Below are positions 8,263 through 17,683 of a stretch of 38,498 nucleotides of DNA, one piece after another; positions within the stretch are counted from its first letter, which is position 1; each line of letters opens with the position of its first letter. The stretch lies in the NCBI GenBank assembly GCA_934501475.1, contig CAKSUL010000016.1:1-38498 (forward strand), read 5' to 3'. Position numbers and translations under genes: made by a program. The notes below the pieces were generated by a model that was not told where the DNA came from, made no database searches, and worked only from the letters and a program-made list of their open reading frames with translations. Source of the stretch: an uncultured Roseovarius sp. GTDB taxonomy: Bacteria; Pseudomonadota; Alphaproteobacteria; Rhodobacterales; Rhodobacteraceae.

Positions 8263-9906
8263 GTGACCCGGACAACCATCTTTTCAGCCCGCAAGATCGT
8301 GACGATGAACCCCCAGAACCCCACCGCAACCCATGTGGCGGTGCGTGACGGGCGCATTCTGGGTGTCGGCGCGCTATCCGATCTGACGCCCTGGGGCGAT
8401 CATCACCTGGATGAGCGGTTTGCCGACAAGGTGCTGATGCCCGGCTTTGTCGAAGGGCACGCCCACGCGATGGAGGGCACGTTCTGGCGCTTTGTCTATT
8501 GCGGGTATTTCGACCGCACCGACCCCGACGGCAAGACCTGGACCGGGGTGCGGACCGTCGAGGCCATGATCGAGCGCCTGTCGCGCGCCGAGGCCGAACT
8601 GGGCGATCCGGACACGCCGCTTTCGGGCTGGCAACTGGACCCGATCTATATGGACAACCGGCGCATCACCCGGCAGGAACTGGATCAGGTTTCCAGCACC
8701 CGCCCCATCGGGGTGATGCACGCCTCCGGGCATATCCTGAACGTGAACTCGAAGGCGCTCGAACTGGCGGGGCTGCTGAAAACCGGCATCAACCACCCCG
8801 GCATCCCGCTGGGCGATGACGGTCTGCCCGGCGGCGCGCTCTATGGGCCGGACGCGATGACGCCGGTCGGGCCATATGTGGGCTTTGCGCAGGCGATGAC
8901 CGATTGCGACGAGGCCGGCCTGCGCGAATTCGCCAAGCTGTGCGTGCGCGCCGGCGTGACCACCGTGACCGACCTGGCGGCGATGCTGGGTGACGATACC
9001 GTGGACATGATGCTGCGCGTGACCGGCGAAGACAGCTTTCCGGTGCGGGTGATGCCGTTGCGCTATTTCGTCGGGATGAGCGCGAAAGACACCATCGCGC
9101 TGGCCAGGAATCTGCGGGAACGCGCCACCGATCGGTTGCGCCTGGGCAAGATCAAGGCCGTTGCTGATGGCTCGATCCAGGGGTTTTCGGCGCGGATGCG
9201 CTGGCCCGGATATCACAACGGCGCGCCCAACGGTCTGTGGTATACCACGCCCGAACAATTGGGCGAGTTGTTCCGCCTCGCGCTGGCCGAGGGCATTCAG
9301 GTCCACACCCATACCAATGGCGATGAGGCCACCGAAATGGTGCTGGATGTTCTGGGACCGGCCCTGATGGATCATCCGCGCCCCGATCACCGCTTTACGT
9401 TGCAGCATTGCCAACTGGCCGATGCCGCGCAGTTCCGCCGGATGAAGGCGCTGGACATGTGCGTGAACCTGTTTGCCAATCACCATTTCTATTGGGGGGA
9501 TCAGCATTATGCGCTGACCGTCGGCCCCGAACGCGCCGAGCGCATGAATGCCTGCCGCACCGCGCTGGACACCGGGGTTCCGATGGCGATCCACTCGGAT
9601 GCGCCGGTCACGCCGCTGGGGCCGCTGTTCACCGCATGGTCGGCCGTGAACCGGATCACCGCGTCGGGGCGCACGCAAGGCCACGCCGAAAAGATCACCG
9701 TCCCCGAGGCGCTTTGGGCAATCACGATGGGCGCGGCCTATACGTTGCAGATGGATGGCGAGGTTGGCTCGATCGAGGTTGGCAAACGCGCCGATTTTGC
9801 CGTGCTGAACGACGATCCCACCACATGCGACGATCTCGGGCTGAAGGATATCGGCATCTGGGGCACCGTTCAGGGTGGCCGGGTGTTTGAGGCCGCCGGG
9901 CTATGA
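8263..9906 (+). CDS. YtcJ-type metal-dependent amidohydrolase
   Basis: The 547-aa protein belongs to the amidohydrolase superfamily (YtcJ/COG1574 type). It has an N-terminal beta-sandwich strand (KIVTMNP), the metal site HAH (H66, H68) after GFVEG, a candidate bridging lysine in GKIKAVADGS, further metal residues in HTHTNGD and LQHCQL, the late aspartate in HSDAPV, and a C-terminal GKRADFAVL segment. These enzymes hydrolyse amide or ester-like bonds with one or two metal ions; the substrate here is unknown. No signal peptide is seen, so it acts in the cytoplasm, presumably on what the following ABC importer brings in. GTG at 8263 has AGAAAGG eight bases upstream. Its stop overlaps the start of the GTPase gene (ATGA), implying translational coupling. 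Confidence 0.88.
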   Translation: MTRTTIFSARKIVTMNPQNPTATHVAVRDGRILGVGALSDLTPWGDHHLDERFADKVLMPGFVEGHAHAMEGTFWRFVYCGYFDRTDPDGKTWTGVRTVEAMIERLSRAEAELGDPDTPLSGWQLDPIYMDNRRITRQELDQVSSTRPIGVMHASGHILNVNSKALELAGLLKTGINHPGIPLGDDGLPGGALYGPDAMTPVGPYVGFAQAMTDCDEAGLREFAKLCVRAGVTTVTDLAAMLGDDTVDMMLRVTGEDSFPVRVMPLRYFVGMSAKDTIALARNLRERATDRLRLGKIKAVADGSIQGFSARMRWPGYHNGAPNGLWYTTPEQLGELFRLALAEGIQVHTHTNGDEATEMVLDVLGPALMDHPRPDHRFTLQHCQLADAAQFRRMKALDMCVNLFANHHFYWGDQHYALTVGPERAERMNACRTALDTGVPMAIHSDAPVTPLGPLFTAWSAVNRITASGRTQGHAEKITVPEALWAITMGAAYTLQMDGEVGSIEVGKRADFAVLNDDPTTCDDLGLKDIGIWGTVQGGRVFEAAGL

Positions 9907-10808
9907 ATGACGCGGAAACCGCGCTGCCGGTAACGGTGATTGCCGGATATCTGGGCGCGGGCAAGACAACGATGGTCAACCACCTGCTGCGACATGCCGA
10001 TGGTCTGCGTCTGGCGGTGCTGGTGAATGAATTCGGCGACCTGCCCATCGACCGCGATCTGATCGAGGCCGAGGACGACACCCTGATTTCCATCGCGGGC
10101 GGCTGTGTGTGCTGCTCATACGGCAACGATCTGACTGCCGCGATGATGACGCTGTCCACCCTGACCCCGCCCCCCGAACATATCCTGATCGAGGCGTCGG
10201 GCGTGGCGGTGCCCGGCGCGATTGCGGCCTCTCTTTCGCTGCTCAGCGGCTTTGCGGCGGATTGCATCGTGACCCTGGCCGACGCCGAGCGCGTCCGCCA
10301 GACAGCGGGCGACAAATACATGGGCGACACCGCGCAACGGCAATTGGCCGACGCCGATATCATCATCCTCAACAAGGCCGATCTGGTCGATCCCGCCACG
10401 CTGAGCGCCACGCAGGACTGGCTGCGAACACAAAACCCCGCAGCCCGCATCGTGCAGACAACCGACGGTGTGGTGTTGCCCGCCCTGGTGCTGGACAGCT
10501 TCATCGGGCGCACGCACAGCGCCGGACCGCATCACGATATCTCGTCGCTTGAGGTTCACATATTGCACCCGAAAGGCCCGATCGATGTGCTAGAATTGAC
10601 GCAGGCCCTGACGCGCGACCACCCCGGCGTGATCCGCGGCAAGGGTTTCGTGACCGGCACGGATGGCGGCCGGGTTCTGGTGCAGGGGGTCGGCCCGCAT
10701 TGGAAAACCACGCCAGCGACAGGTGCCGGACAGGATGCGCTTGTCATCATCGGGCATGGCGACGCGCTGGACCTTGCCGGGCTGAAAAGGCTGACGAACG
10801 CAGATTGA
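9903..10808 (+). CDS. COG0523/CobW-family metal-chaperone GTPase
   Basis: The 301-aa GTPase has Walker A GYLGAGKTT (residues 15-23), the metal-binding GCVCC motif (C68, C70, C71), a NEFGD switch region and the NKAD guanine-specificity motif, followed by a short CobW C-terminal domain. COG0523 proteins use GTP to load metals, usually zinc or cobalt, into client enzymes. There are no cobalamin or nitrile hydratase genes nearby. It overlaps the metal-dependent amidohydrolase gene by four bases, so the simplest inference is that the amidohydrolase is its client. Neither a Zur box nor a His-rich loop was seen. Confidence 0.88.
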   Translation: MNDAETALPVTVIAGYLGAGKTTMVNHLLRHADGLRLAVLVNEFGDLPIDRDLIEAEDDTLISIAGGCVCCSYGNDLTAAMMTLSTLTPPPEHILIEASGVAVPGAIAASLSLLSGFAADCIVTLADAERVRQTAGDKYMGDTAQRQLADADIIILNKADLVDPATLSATQDWLRTQNPAARIVQTTDGVVLPALVLDSFIGRTHSAGPHHDISSLEVHILHPKGPIDVLELTQALTRDHPGVIRGKGFVTGTDGGRVLVQGVGPHWKTTPATGAGQDALVIIGHGDALDLAGLKRLTNAD

Positions 10809-10846
10809 AACATCCGAAGATTTGTCAACACAAGGGAGAAATGACA

Positions 10847-12436
10847 ATGAAACTGACACGCAGACTTTTCGCTTCGGCGGCGGTCGCGTTGATGGCAATC
10901 GCCACAACCAGCGGCAGCGCAAGCGCCGAGGAACCGCGCAAGGGCGGCACTCTGGTGATCGTCTCTGCCGACAACACCCGCCACTTCAACACCGCCGTGC
11001 AATCAGGCACGCCCACAGGTGTGCCCGGCACACAGATTTTCGCCAGCCCGATCCGCTATGACGACGGCTGGGAGCCGAAGCCATATCTCGCCGAAAGCTG
11101 GGAATGGGCCGAGGACGGCCTGTCCTTCACCATGCATCTGCGCAAGGATGCCAAGTTCTCGGACGGTGAGCCGATCACCTCGGCGGACGTGAAATTCTCG
11201 CTTGAGGTGAACAAGGCCAACCACCCGTTCAAGACCAAGTTCGGCGTGGTCGAGAATATCGAGACCCCGGACGAGCACACCGTCATTCTGCGCCTCTCCG
11301 AGCCGCATCCCGCGCTGTTGCTGGCGATGTCGCCCGCCATGGCCCCGATCATCCCCAAGCACATCTATGACGATGGCCAGGACATCAAGACCCACCCGCG
11401 CAACGCCGATCCGGTTGGCTCGGGTCCGTTCAAGGTCAAGGAATTCAAGCCGGGTGAATATATCCTGCTGGAGCGCAACGAACATTACGTTCTCAGCGAC
11501 GGCCCCTTTCTGGACCAGATCCTGATCAAGATCGTCCCCAATATCGGCAGCCACGGCCTGGGCCTGACCAACGGCGAATATCATCTGGCGGTGGTCACGC
11601 CGCTGACGATCCGCGACTGGCAGCGTCTGGGCGAAGACCCCAACCTGACCGCGACCAGAGAGGGCTATGAGGCCGTCGGCCCGATGAACTGGCTGGCGTT
11701 CAACACCAAGCAGCCGCCCTTCGACAACAAGCTGGTGCGCCAGGCGATTTCCTTTGCGATTGACCGCGATTTCATCGTGAACGTCCTGCATGCCGGCGGC
11801 ACCACCCGCATCACCGGCCCGATCGCGACCGGCAGCCCGTTCTATACCGATGAGGTCGAACATTACGATCTGGACCTCGACAAGGCCAACGCCCTGCTGG
11901 ATGAGGCCGGTTTCCCGATGAACGGCGATGAGCGGTTCACCGCGACGATCGATTTCTATCCGGGCTATGATGAGCAGCAAAAGCTGATCGCGGAATACCT
12001 GCGCCCGCAACTCAAGAAGATCGGCATCAACCTCGAGGTGCGCACCTCGGCGGATTTCGGGGCCTGGGCGGATCGGATTTCCAACTGGAATTTCGACATG
12101 ACCATGGACAACGTCTATAACTGGGGCGACCCGGTGATCGGCGTGCACCGGACCTATCTGTGCGACAACATCGTCAAGGGCGTGATCTGGTCCAACACCC
12201 AGCAATATTGCAATCCCAAGGTGGATGAACTGCTGAAAGCCGCCGGCACCGAACTGGACCTTGAAAAGCGCAAGGCGCTCTACAAGGAATTCCAGCAGAT
12301 CGTCGTCGATGAGGCACCGATCGCCTTTATCAACGCCGATCCGCTGCGCACGGTCTACAGCAACAAGGTCGGCAATCCGCCGCTTGGCATCTGGGGCGCA
12401 CTGGCCCCGATGGATGACACCTATCTGAAAGAGTGA
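10847..12436 (+). CDS. Peptide/solute ABC transporter, periplasmic binding protein
   Basis: The 529-aa family 5 (DppA/OppA-type) extracellular solute-binding protein has a signal peptide (KLTRR, hydrophobic core, SASAEE cleavage region). The mature part starts with RKGGTLVIV, and has the GSGPFKVKEF segment and the C-terminal lobe typical of the family. It captures a peptide or other organic solute in the periplasm and delivers it to the two permeases downstream. The ATG at 10847 is preferred to the one at 10841 because the GGAG motif (10835-10838) is eight rather than two bases away. It begins 38 bases after the GTPase gene. A strong stem-loop separates it from the permease genes. The ligand cannot be told; family 5 proteins bind peptides, opines, glycosides or nickel. 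Confidence 0.9.
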   Translation: MKLTRRLFASAAVALMAIATTSGSASAEEPRKGGTLVIVSADNTRHFNTAVQSGTPTGVPGTQIFASPIRYDDGWEPKPYLAESWEWAEDGLSFTMHLRKDAKFSDGEPITSADVKFSLEVNKANHPFKTKFGVVENIETPDEHTVILRLSEPHPALLLAMSPAMAPIIPKHIYDDGQDIKTHPRNADPVGSGPFKVKEFKPGEYILLERNEHYVLSDGPFLDQILIKIVPNIGSHGLGLTNGEYHLAVVTPLTIRDWQRLGEDPNLTATREGYEAVGPMNWLAFNTKQPPFDNKLVRQAISFAIDRDFIVNVLHAGGTTRITGPIATGSPFYTDEVEHYDLDLDKANALLDEAGFPMNGDERFTATIDFYPGYDEQQKLIAEYLRPQLKKIGINLEVRTSADFGAWADRISNWNFDMTMDNVYNWGDPVIGVHRTYLCDNIVKGVIWSNTQQYCNPKVDELLKAAGTELDLEKRKALYKEFQQIVVDEAPIAFINADPLRTVYSNKVGNPPLGIWGALAPMDDTYLKE

Positions 12437-12474
12437 CCCGCCGACAAAACCGCCGGATCCGTTTCTGGCAAGAC

Positions 12475-12509
12475 GGGGGGCGCAGCGGCCATTGCGCTCA
12501 GCGCCCCCC
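12475..12509 (+). promoter_or_regulatory. Strong stem-loop between binding-protein and permease genes
   Basis: GGGGGGCGC (12475-12483) pairs perfectly with GCGCCCCCC (12501-12509). Inside, AGCG pairs with CGCT, leaving a seven-base loop and a CA bulge. It lies 39 bases after the stop of the binding-protein gene. There is no T run, so it probably protects the upstream mRNA 3' end or attenuates read-through, giving more binding protein than permease, as known for other ABC operons. Confidence 0.55.
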
Positions 12510-12631
12510 GATCCATACCGGCCCATCACGTCAAGACGTCTCTCGCTCAGGACACATCAATCGCGGCAAGACCCCGCACTGTGCAACCTGAACGAGGGAC
12601 GTTTTCGCAACCCATCCGAAGGAGCATTGCC

Positions 12632-13612
12632 GTGGCACTATTGCTCGCTATTTCCAAACGCGTCGCCAATGCGCTGATCCTGCTGATTGCCGTGCTTGTT
12701 CTGAATTTCATCCTGATGCGGCTGGCACCGGGCGATGTGGCGCAGGTGATCGCCGGGGAAATGGGCGGCGTCACCGAGGAGATCCTGGCCGACATCCGCG
12801 CGCAATACGGCCTCGATCAGAGCATGCCGACACAGCTTTGGCTGTTTCTCAAGGGCTATGCGCAGTTGGATTTCGGCATGTCCTATCTCTATAATCAGCC
12901 GGTATTCTCCCTGATCTGGAACCGGGTTCCGGCGACCTTGCTGCTGGTGCTTCTGTCGCTGTTCCTGGCCGTATCCATCGGCACGGTGCTGGGCGTGATC
13001 ACCGCGCGCCGGCCCAACAGCCCGCTCAGCCATGTGGTGACCTTCATTTCGGTGGGGGGCTATTCGCTTCCGGCGTTCTGGCTGGGGATCGTTCTGCTGG
13101 TGCTGTTTGCCGCGGTGGTGCCGCTGTTTCCATCCGCGGGCATGTCCAACCCGATCATCACCGGCGGTTGGTGGGCCGAGACCGTCGATATCCTGCACCA
13201 TCTGGTGTTACCGGTCTTTACCCTGTCGCTGATCTATATCGGCCAATACAGCCGCCTGTGCCGGGGCTCCATGCTCGAAGCGCTTGGCGCCGATTATGTG
13301 CGCACCGCCCGCGCCAAGGGCCTGAGCGAACGCGCCGTCATCTACAAACACGCGCTGCGCAATGCGGTCCTGCCGGTGATCACCATGGCGGGCCTGCAAT
13401 TCAGCCAGCTATTCGCCGGGGCCATCCTGGTCGAGACCGTGTTCAACTGGCCCGGTCTGGGGCGGCTGGCCTTTGATGCCATCGTCGGGCGCGATTATCC
13501 GACCGTGCTGGGCATTCTGTTCTTTTCGGCGCTGATCGTGGTCGTGGCCAATTTCCTGACCGACCTGTGTTACCGGCTGGTCGATCCGCGCATCTCACTG
13601 GGGGGGAAATGA
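12632..13612 (+). CDS. ABC transporter permease, DppB type
   Basis: The 326-aa inner-membrane protein opens with a hydrophobic span near residues 8-30 and has the LAPGD segment typical of DppB/OppB proteins. The cytoplasmic coupling loop is GADYVRTARAKGLSERAVIYKH in part, the EAA motif that contacts the ATPases. GTG at 12632 is chosen because AAGGAG lies seven bases upstream; the frame extends further 5' without homology. Its stop overlaps the start region of the second permease. It forms the pore with that second permease. Confidence 0.9.
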   Translation: MALLLAISKRVANALILLIAVLVLNFILMRLAPGDVAQVIAGEMGGVTEEILADIRAQYGLDQSMPTQLWLFLKGYAQLDFGMSYLYNQPVFSLIWNRVPATLLLVLLSLFLAVSIGTVLGVITARRPNSPLSHVVTFISVGGYSLPAFWLGIVLLVLFAAVVPLFPSAGMSNPIITGGWWAETVDILHHLVLPVFTLSLIYIGQYSRLCRGSMLEALGADYVRTARAKGLSERAVIYKHALRNAVLPVITMAGLQFSQLFAGAILVETVFNWPGLGRLAFDAIVGRDYPTVLGILFFSALIVVVANFLTDLCYRLVDPRISLGGK

Positions 13613-13614
13613 CC

Positions 13615-14490
13615 ATGACCGACCAAGCCAATCCCCCGCTCAAGGCCGAAACGCCACTGCGCGAAGCGATGCGCATGTTCGCCAAAAGCCCCTCGGGCAT
13701 GGCCGGTCTGGTCCTGTTGCTGCTGGTCGGTGGCATGGTGCTGTTCGGCCCGATCCTCTATCCGGTTGACCCGTTCGAGATCGTCTGGGTGCCGTTCTCG
13801 CCGCCCTTTGCCGATGGCGCCCCCCTGCTGGGCACCGATCAGCTGGGCCGCGACCTGCTGGCCGGGATCATCAATGGCGGGCGCGCCACCATCGCCGTCG
13901 GGTCGGCGGCGGCGGCGCTGACCTGCCTCATCGGCATCGTGATCGGCGCCTTCGCCGGGTATTATGGCGGGCGCATCGACGCCATGCTGGCCCGCGTGAC
14001 CGAGTTCTTTCAGGTGTTGCCGCCGCTCTTGTTCGCGATGGTGATCGTCGCGCTGTTCCAGCCTTCGCTGGCGCTGGTCGCCTTTGCCATCGGCATCGTC
14101 AGCTGGCCGAATGTGGCGCGCCTCACGCGGGGTGAATTCCTGCGCATGAAATCGCTGGAATTCGTCACGGCATCGCGCGCGTCCGGCGCGTTTGACCGCA
14201 CCTTGATCTGGTCGGTGATCCTGCCCAACGCGCTGCCGCCGCTGGTGATTGCCGCAACGCTGAATGTCGCCGCCGCCATCCTGTTTGAATCCGGGCTCAG
14301 CTTTCTTGGGCTGAGCGATCCCAACATCATGAGTTGGGGCCTGATCATCGGCAACGGGCGCGACAACATCTATACCGCGTGGTGGGTTTCGACGCTGCCC
14401 GGCTTTGCGATCTTCATCACCACGTTGGGCGTGTCATTGGTGGGCGACGGGCTGAACGATGCGTTGAACCCCAAAATGAGGAGCCGGTAA
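13615..14490 (+). CDS. ABC transporter permease, DppC type
   Basis: The 291-aa inner-membrane permease has an N-terminal span (about residues 25-45), the periplasmic segment with GTDQLGRDLL characteristic of DppC/OppC proteins, and the coupling helix EFVTASRASGAFDRTLIW. ATG at 13615 has a G-rich stretch eight bases upstream; an in-frame ATG at 13609, overlapping the previous stop as ATGA, is the alternative and would add two residues. Its TAA stop shares one base with the next ATG. Confidence 0.9.
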   Translation: MTDQANPPLKAETPLREAMRMFAKSPSGMAGLVLLLLVGGMVLFGPILYPVDPFEIVWVPFSPPFADGAPLLGTDQLGRDLLAGIINGGRATIAVGSAAAALTCLIGIVIGAFAGYYGGRIDAMLARVTEFFQVLPPLLFAMVIVALFQPSLALVAFAIGIVSWPNVARLTRGEFLRMKSLEFVTASRASGAFDRTLIWSVILPNALPPLVIAATLNVAAAILFESGLSFLGLSDPNIMSWGLIIGNGRDNIYTAWWVSTLPGFAIFITTLGVSLVGDGLNDALNPKMRSR

Positions 14491-15485
14491 TGACCGACAC
14501 CCCCGTTTTGCAGGTGCGTGATCTGTCCGTGCATTTTTCGACCCGTCAGGGGCTGGCACGGGTGATCGAGAACCTCGATTTCGAGCTGATGCGCGGCGAG
14601 GTGCTGTGCATCGTCGGCGAATCCGGCTGCGGCAAAAGCATGACCGCGCTGTCCATTCTGGGGCTGGTGCCGCCCTCGGGCAGGATCGCCGCGGGTGAGA
14701 TCCTCCTGAAAGGGGAAAACCTGCTGACCTATTCGGACGCGGCCATGCGCAAGGTGCGCGGGCGCGACATCGCCATCGTGTTTCAGGAACCGATGACCGC
14801 GCTCAACCCGCTTTATACCGTGGGCGAACAGGTCAGCGAAGTGCTGCGCGCGCATCACAACCTGAACCGCCGCGAGGCCATGACCCGCGCCATAGACATG
14901 CTGCGCTCGGTCGGCATTCCGGCGCCCGAACAGCGCGCATCGGCCTATCCGCACCAATTGTCGGGCGGGATGCGTCAGCGTGTGATGATCGCCATGGCGC
15001 TGGTCTGTGAGCCCGATGTGCTGATCTGCGACGAGCCGACGACCGCGCTGGACGTGACCGTGCAGGCCCAGGTTCTGGACCTCTTGCGCGACCTGCGCGA
15101 ACGCACCGGCACCGCGATCATCATGATCACCCATGACATGGGCGTGGTGGCCGAAATCGCCGATCGCGTGCTGGTGATGTATGCCGGGCGCAAGATCGAA
15201 CAGGGCAGCGCGCGCGACATCATCCGCACCCCGACCCATCCCTATACCGAGGGCCTGATCAGTTGCGTGCCCGCGCTGCGCAGCAATCTGGACAGCGAGC
15301 CCGAGCCGCTCCAGGAAATCCCCGGCACCATTCCGCCGCTGACGGAACTGGGCAATGGCTGCGTGTTCGAACAACGCTGCAAGCTGGCCGTGGCGCGCTG
15401 CAAGGAGGCGATGCCGCCGATGGTGGACGTGGCAGAAAACCACGCCGCCGCATGTTGGGTCAGAGCCAAAGGGGGCAGCCAATGA
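14490..15485 (+). CDS. ABC transporter ATPase, DppD type
   Basis: The 331-aa ATPase has Walker A GESGCGKS (43-50), a Q-loop (VFQEPMTALNP), signature LSGGMRQ (157-163), Walker B LICDEP (178-183) and the switch histidine in THD. The C-terminal oligopeptide-transporter extension holds a four-cysteine cluster (CVFEQRC, then further C residues), which in this family may bind an iron-sulfur cluster. GAGGAG (14478-14483) precedes the ATG. It overlaps the next gene by four bases. Confidence 0.92.
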   Translation: MTDTPVLQVRDLSVHFSTRQGLARVIENLDFELMRGEVLCIVGESGCGKSMTALSILGLVPPSGRIAAGEILLKGENLLTYSDAAMRKVRGRDIAIVFQEPMTALNPLYTVGEQVSEVLRAHHNLNRREAMTRAIDMLRSVGIPAPEQRASAYPHQLSGGMRQRVMIAMALVCEPDVLICDEPTTALDVTVQAQVLDLLRDLRERTGTAIIMITHDMGVVAEIADRVLVMYAGRKIEQGSARDIIRTPTHPYTEGLISCVPALRSNLDSEPEPLQEIPGTIPPLTELGNGCVFEQRCKLAVARCKEAMPPMVDVAENHAAACWVRAKGGSQ

Positions 15486-16480
15486 CAATGGCCAAGGATA
15501 CCGCACTGCTCGAAGTCGAGAACATGAGAGTGCATTTTACCATCAGGTCGGGGACCCTTGCTGGCGGCGCCCGAATCGTGCGTGCGGTCGATGGCGTGTC
15601 GTTTCGCGTCAACGCCGGCACCACCTTTGGCATCGTCGGCGAAAGCGGATCGGGCAAGACCACGACCGCACTGTCGGCAATGCGTCTGGCCCCGGTGACA
15701 AGCGGTGAAATCCGCCTCAAGGGGCGCAACATCTCGGGTCTTGAGGGGCGCGCATTGCAGGCGATCCGCCGCGATATGCAGATCATCTTTCAGGACCCGT
15801 TTTCGTCGCTGGACCCGCGCCGCCGCGCCGGGGCGCTGATCCGCGAACCGCTGGACCGGCTCAGGATCGGCACCACCGCCGAGCGCAACGCCCGCGTGCA
15901 GGAACTGCTGTCGCTGGTGGGGTTGCGCCCCGAACAGGCCACGCTGTTTCCGCATCAGTTTTCCGGCGGTCAGCGTCAGCGCCTGTGCATCGCCCGCGCA
16001 CTGGCCAGCAAACCCGATCTGATCGTCTGCGACGAGCCGGTTTCGGCGCTGGACGTGGCCATTCAGGCGCAGGTGCTGAACCTGCTGCGCCGCCTGCAAA
16101 AGGAACTGGGCGTCACCTATCTGTTCATCTCGCATGATCTGGGCGTGGTGCAGCATATGTGCGACGAAATCGCGGTGATGTATCTTGGCCGGATCGTCGA
16201 ACAGGCCAGCCGCAAGGATCTGTTTGACGATCCCCAGCACCCCTACACGCGCGCGCTGCTGTCGGCGGTGCCCTCGATCGAGAACGTGGATCGCGACATC
16301 ACCGACCGCGTGAAACTGCAAGGCGATCCGCCAAGCCCGCTCAATCCGCCATCGGGCTGTCCGTTTCACACCCGTTGCCGCTATGTGCAGGCCAAATGCC
16401 GCACCGACGTGCCCGCACTCAGGCAATGGCGCGGTGACCATCGCGCCGCCTGCCATTTCGCCGGGCAACTGGACGGCTGA
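15482..16480 (+). CDS. ABC transporter ATPase, DppF type
   Basis: The 332-aa second ATPase of the importer has Walker A GESGSGKT (53-60), signature SGGQRQR (161-167), Walker B IVCDEP (181-186), D-loop SALD and switch histidine in SHD. The C-terminal extension also carries the Cys pattern (CPFHTRC and later Cys residues). ATG at 15482 overlaps the DppD stop as ATGA; a second in-frame ATG follows two codons later. It completes a canonical binding-protein, two-permease, two-ATPase importer and converges on the alcohol dehydrogenase gene 33 bases away. Confidence 0.92.
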   Translation: MTMAKDTALLEVENMRVHFTIRSGTLAGGARIVRAVDGVSFRVNAGTTFGIVGESGSGKTTTALSAMRLAPVTSGEIRLKGRNISGLEGRALQAIRRDMQIIFQDPFSSLDPRRRAGALIREPLDRLRIGTTAERNARVQELLSLVGLRPEQATLFPHQFSGGQRQRLCIARALASKPDLIVCDEPVSALDVAIQAQVLNLLRRLQKELGVTYLFISHDLGVVQHMCDEIAVMYLGRIVEQASRKDLFDDPQHPYTRALLSAVPSIENVDRDITDRVKLQGDPPSPLNPPSGCPFHTRCRYVQAKCRTDVPALRQWRGDHRAACHFAGQLDG

Positions 16481-16513
16481 GGGGCGCGCGCGCCTGCGCG
16501 GCAACGCAACTTG

Positions 16514-17683
16514 CTATAATGTCAGATCTCCGGTCACGGCGGCCAGATAGATCTTGCGAAAGCCGGCGGCGTCCATCTTGCGCGGGTTGGTGCCGGTCGA
16601 TGGATCGTCCATCGCCTTGGCGGCGATCCCGTCGGCGTCGCGCCCGTCCAGCCCCAGATCCGCCAGCGTATGGGGAATGTTCAGATCCTTTCGGAACTGC
16701 AAAAGCCACGCCAGAAAGCCGTCAAAACTGCCCTTGACGCGCAGATGGTGGGCAATCGACTCCACCCGCGTTTCGATCGCCGGGCGGTTATAGGCCACCA
16801 CATAGGGCAGGATCACCGCATTCGCCAAACCGTGCTGGACATCATGGACCGCGCCCAGCGGATGGGCCAGCGAATGCACCGCGCCCAGCCCCTTTTGAAA
16901 GGCCACGCCGCCCATCATCGCCGCCGCGAACATGTGCATCCGCGCGGCAATGTCCGACCCGTCCTTGCAGGCCTGCGGCAGGTTCTCACGGATCAGGCGC
17001 ATCCCCTCAAGGGCGATGCCATCGGCCATGGGATGAAACCGCGCGACGCAATAGGTCTCGAAACTGTGGGTGAAGGCGTCCATGCCTGTTGCCGCCGTCA
17101 GATGGGCGGGCAGCCCCACCGCCAGTTCCGGATCGCCGATCACGATGGCGGGCAGCATTTTCGGGTGAAAGATGATCTTTTTCACCGCGTCGGCGGAATT
17201 GGTCAGCACGGCGGCGCGCCCCACCTCCGAGCCGGTGCCGGCGGTGGTGGGCACCGCAATGACCGGGGCGATCACATCCGCGTCGGCGCGCGTCCACCAA
17301 TCGCCGATATCCTCCAGATCCCACACGGGAATCGTCTGACGCGCCATCAGCGCCACCAGTTTGCCCACATCCATCGCCGATCCGCCGCCAATGGCGATGA
17401 TGCCGTCATGGCCCCCGTCCAGATAGGCGCGGATACCGTCCTCGAGATTGCGATCGGTGGGGTTGCCCTGCACCTCGCCGAACACGGCGGCGGCGATGCC
17501 AGCGGCCTGCAGATCCGCCAATGCGCGCTTGATCATCGCATGATCGAGCAGCCCCTTGTCCGTCACCAGCAAGGGCCGTTTCAGCCCCAACGCCCGGCAA
17601 TGATCCGGCAGTTCCGCCATCTTTCCCGCACCGGCACGAATGGTCGTGGGATAGCTCCATGACCCGCTCAACTCATAGCTCAT
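16514..17683 (-). CDS. Iron-containing (group III) alcohol dehydrogenase
   Basis: The 389-aa enzyme has the NAD(P)-binding GGGSAMD (99-105) and PTTAGTGSE (145-153) motifs, and the metal ligands D202, H206, H270 and H284 in the family spacing. It would interconvert an alcohol and an aldehyde or ketone in the cytoplasm with NAD(P)H. The substrate is not predictable. The start at 17683 has an AAGGGCGGGA purine-rich stretch upstream. It faces the ABC operon and is read away from the hemP locus, so it seems to be transcribed alone. Confidence 0.9.
   Translation of the reverse strand: MSYELSGSWSYPTTIRAGAGKMAELPDHCRALGLKRPLLVTDKGLLDHAMIKRALADLQAAGIAAAVFGEVQGNPTDRNLEDGIRAYLDGGHDGIIAIGGGSAMDVGKLVALMARQTIPVWDLEDIGDWWTRADADVIAPVIAVPTTAGTGSEVGRAAVLTNSADAVKKIIFHPKMLPAIVIGDPELAVGLPAHLTAATGMDAFTHSFETYCVARFHPMADGIALEGMRLIRENLPQACKDGSDIAARMHMFAAAMMGGVAFQKGLGAVHSLAHPLGAVHDVQHGLANAVILPYVVAYNRPAIETRVESIAHHLRVKGSFDGFLAWLLQFRKDLNIPHTLADLGLDGRDADGIAAKAMDDPSTGTNPRKMDAAGFRKIYLAAVTGDLTL

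Noticed and set aside
11003..12529. A 508-codon minus-strand frame opposite the ABC binding protein
   Set aside because: The plus-strand gene has a signal peptide and family motifs; the opposite frame has none.
16515..16520. A perfect TATAAT hexamer on the plus strand
   Set aside because: There is no -35 at the right distance and it would direct transcription against the alcohol dehydrogenase. The bases belong to that gene's last codons and stop.
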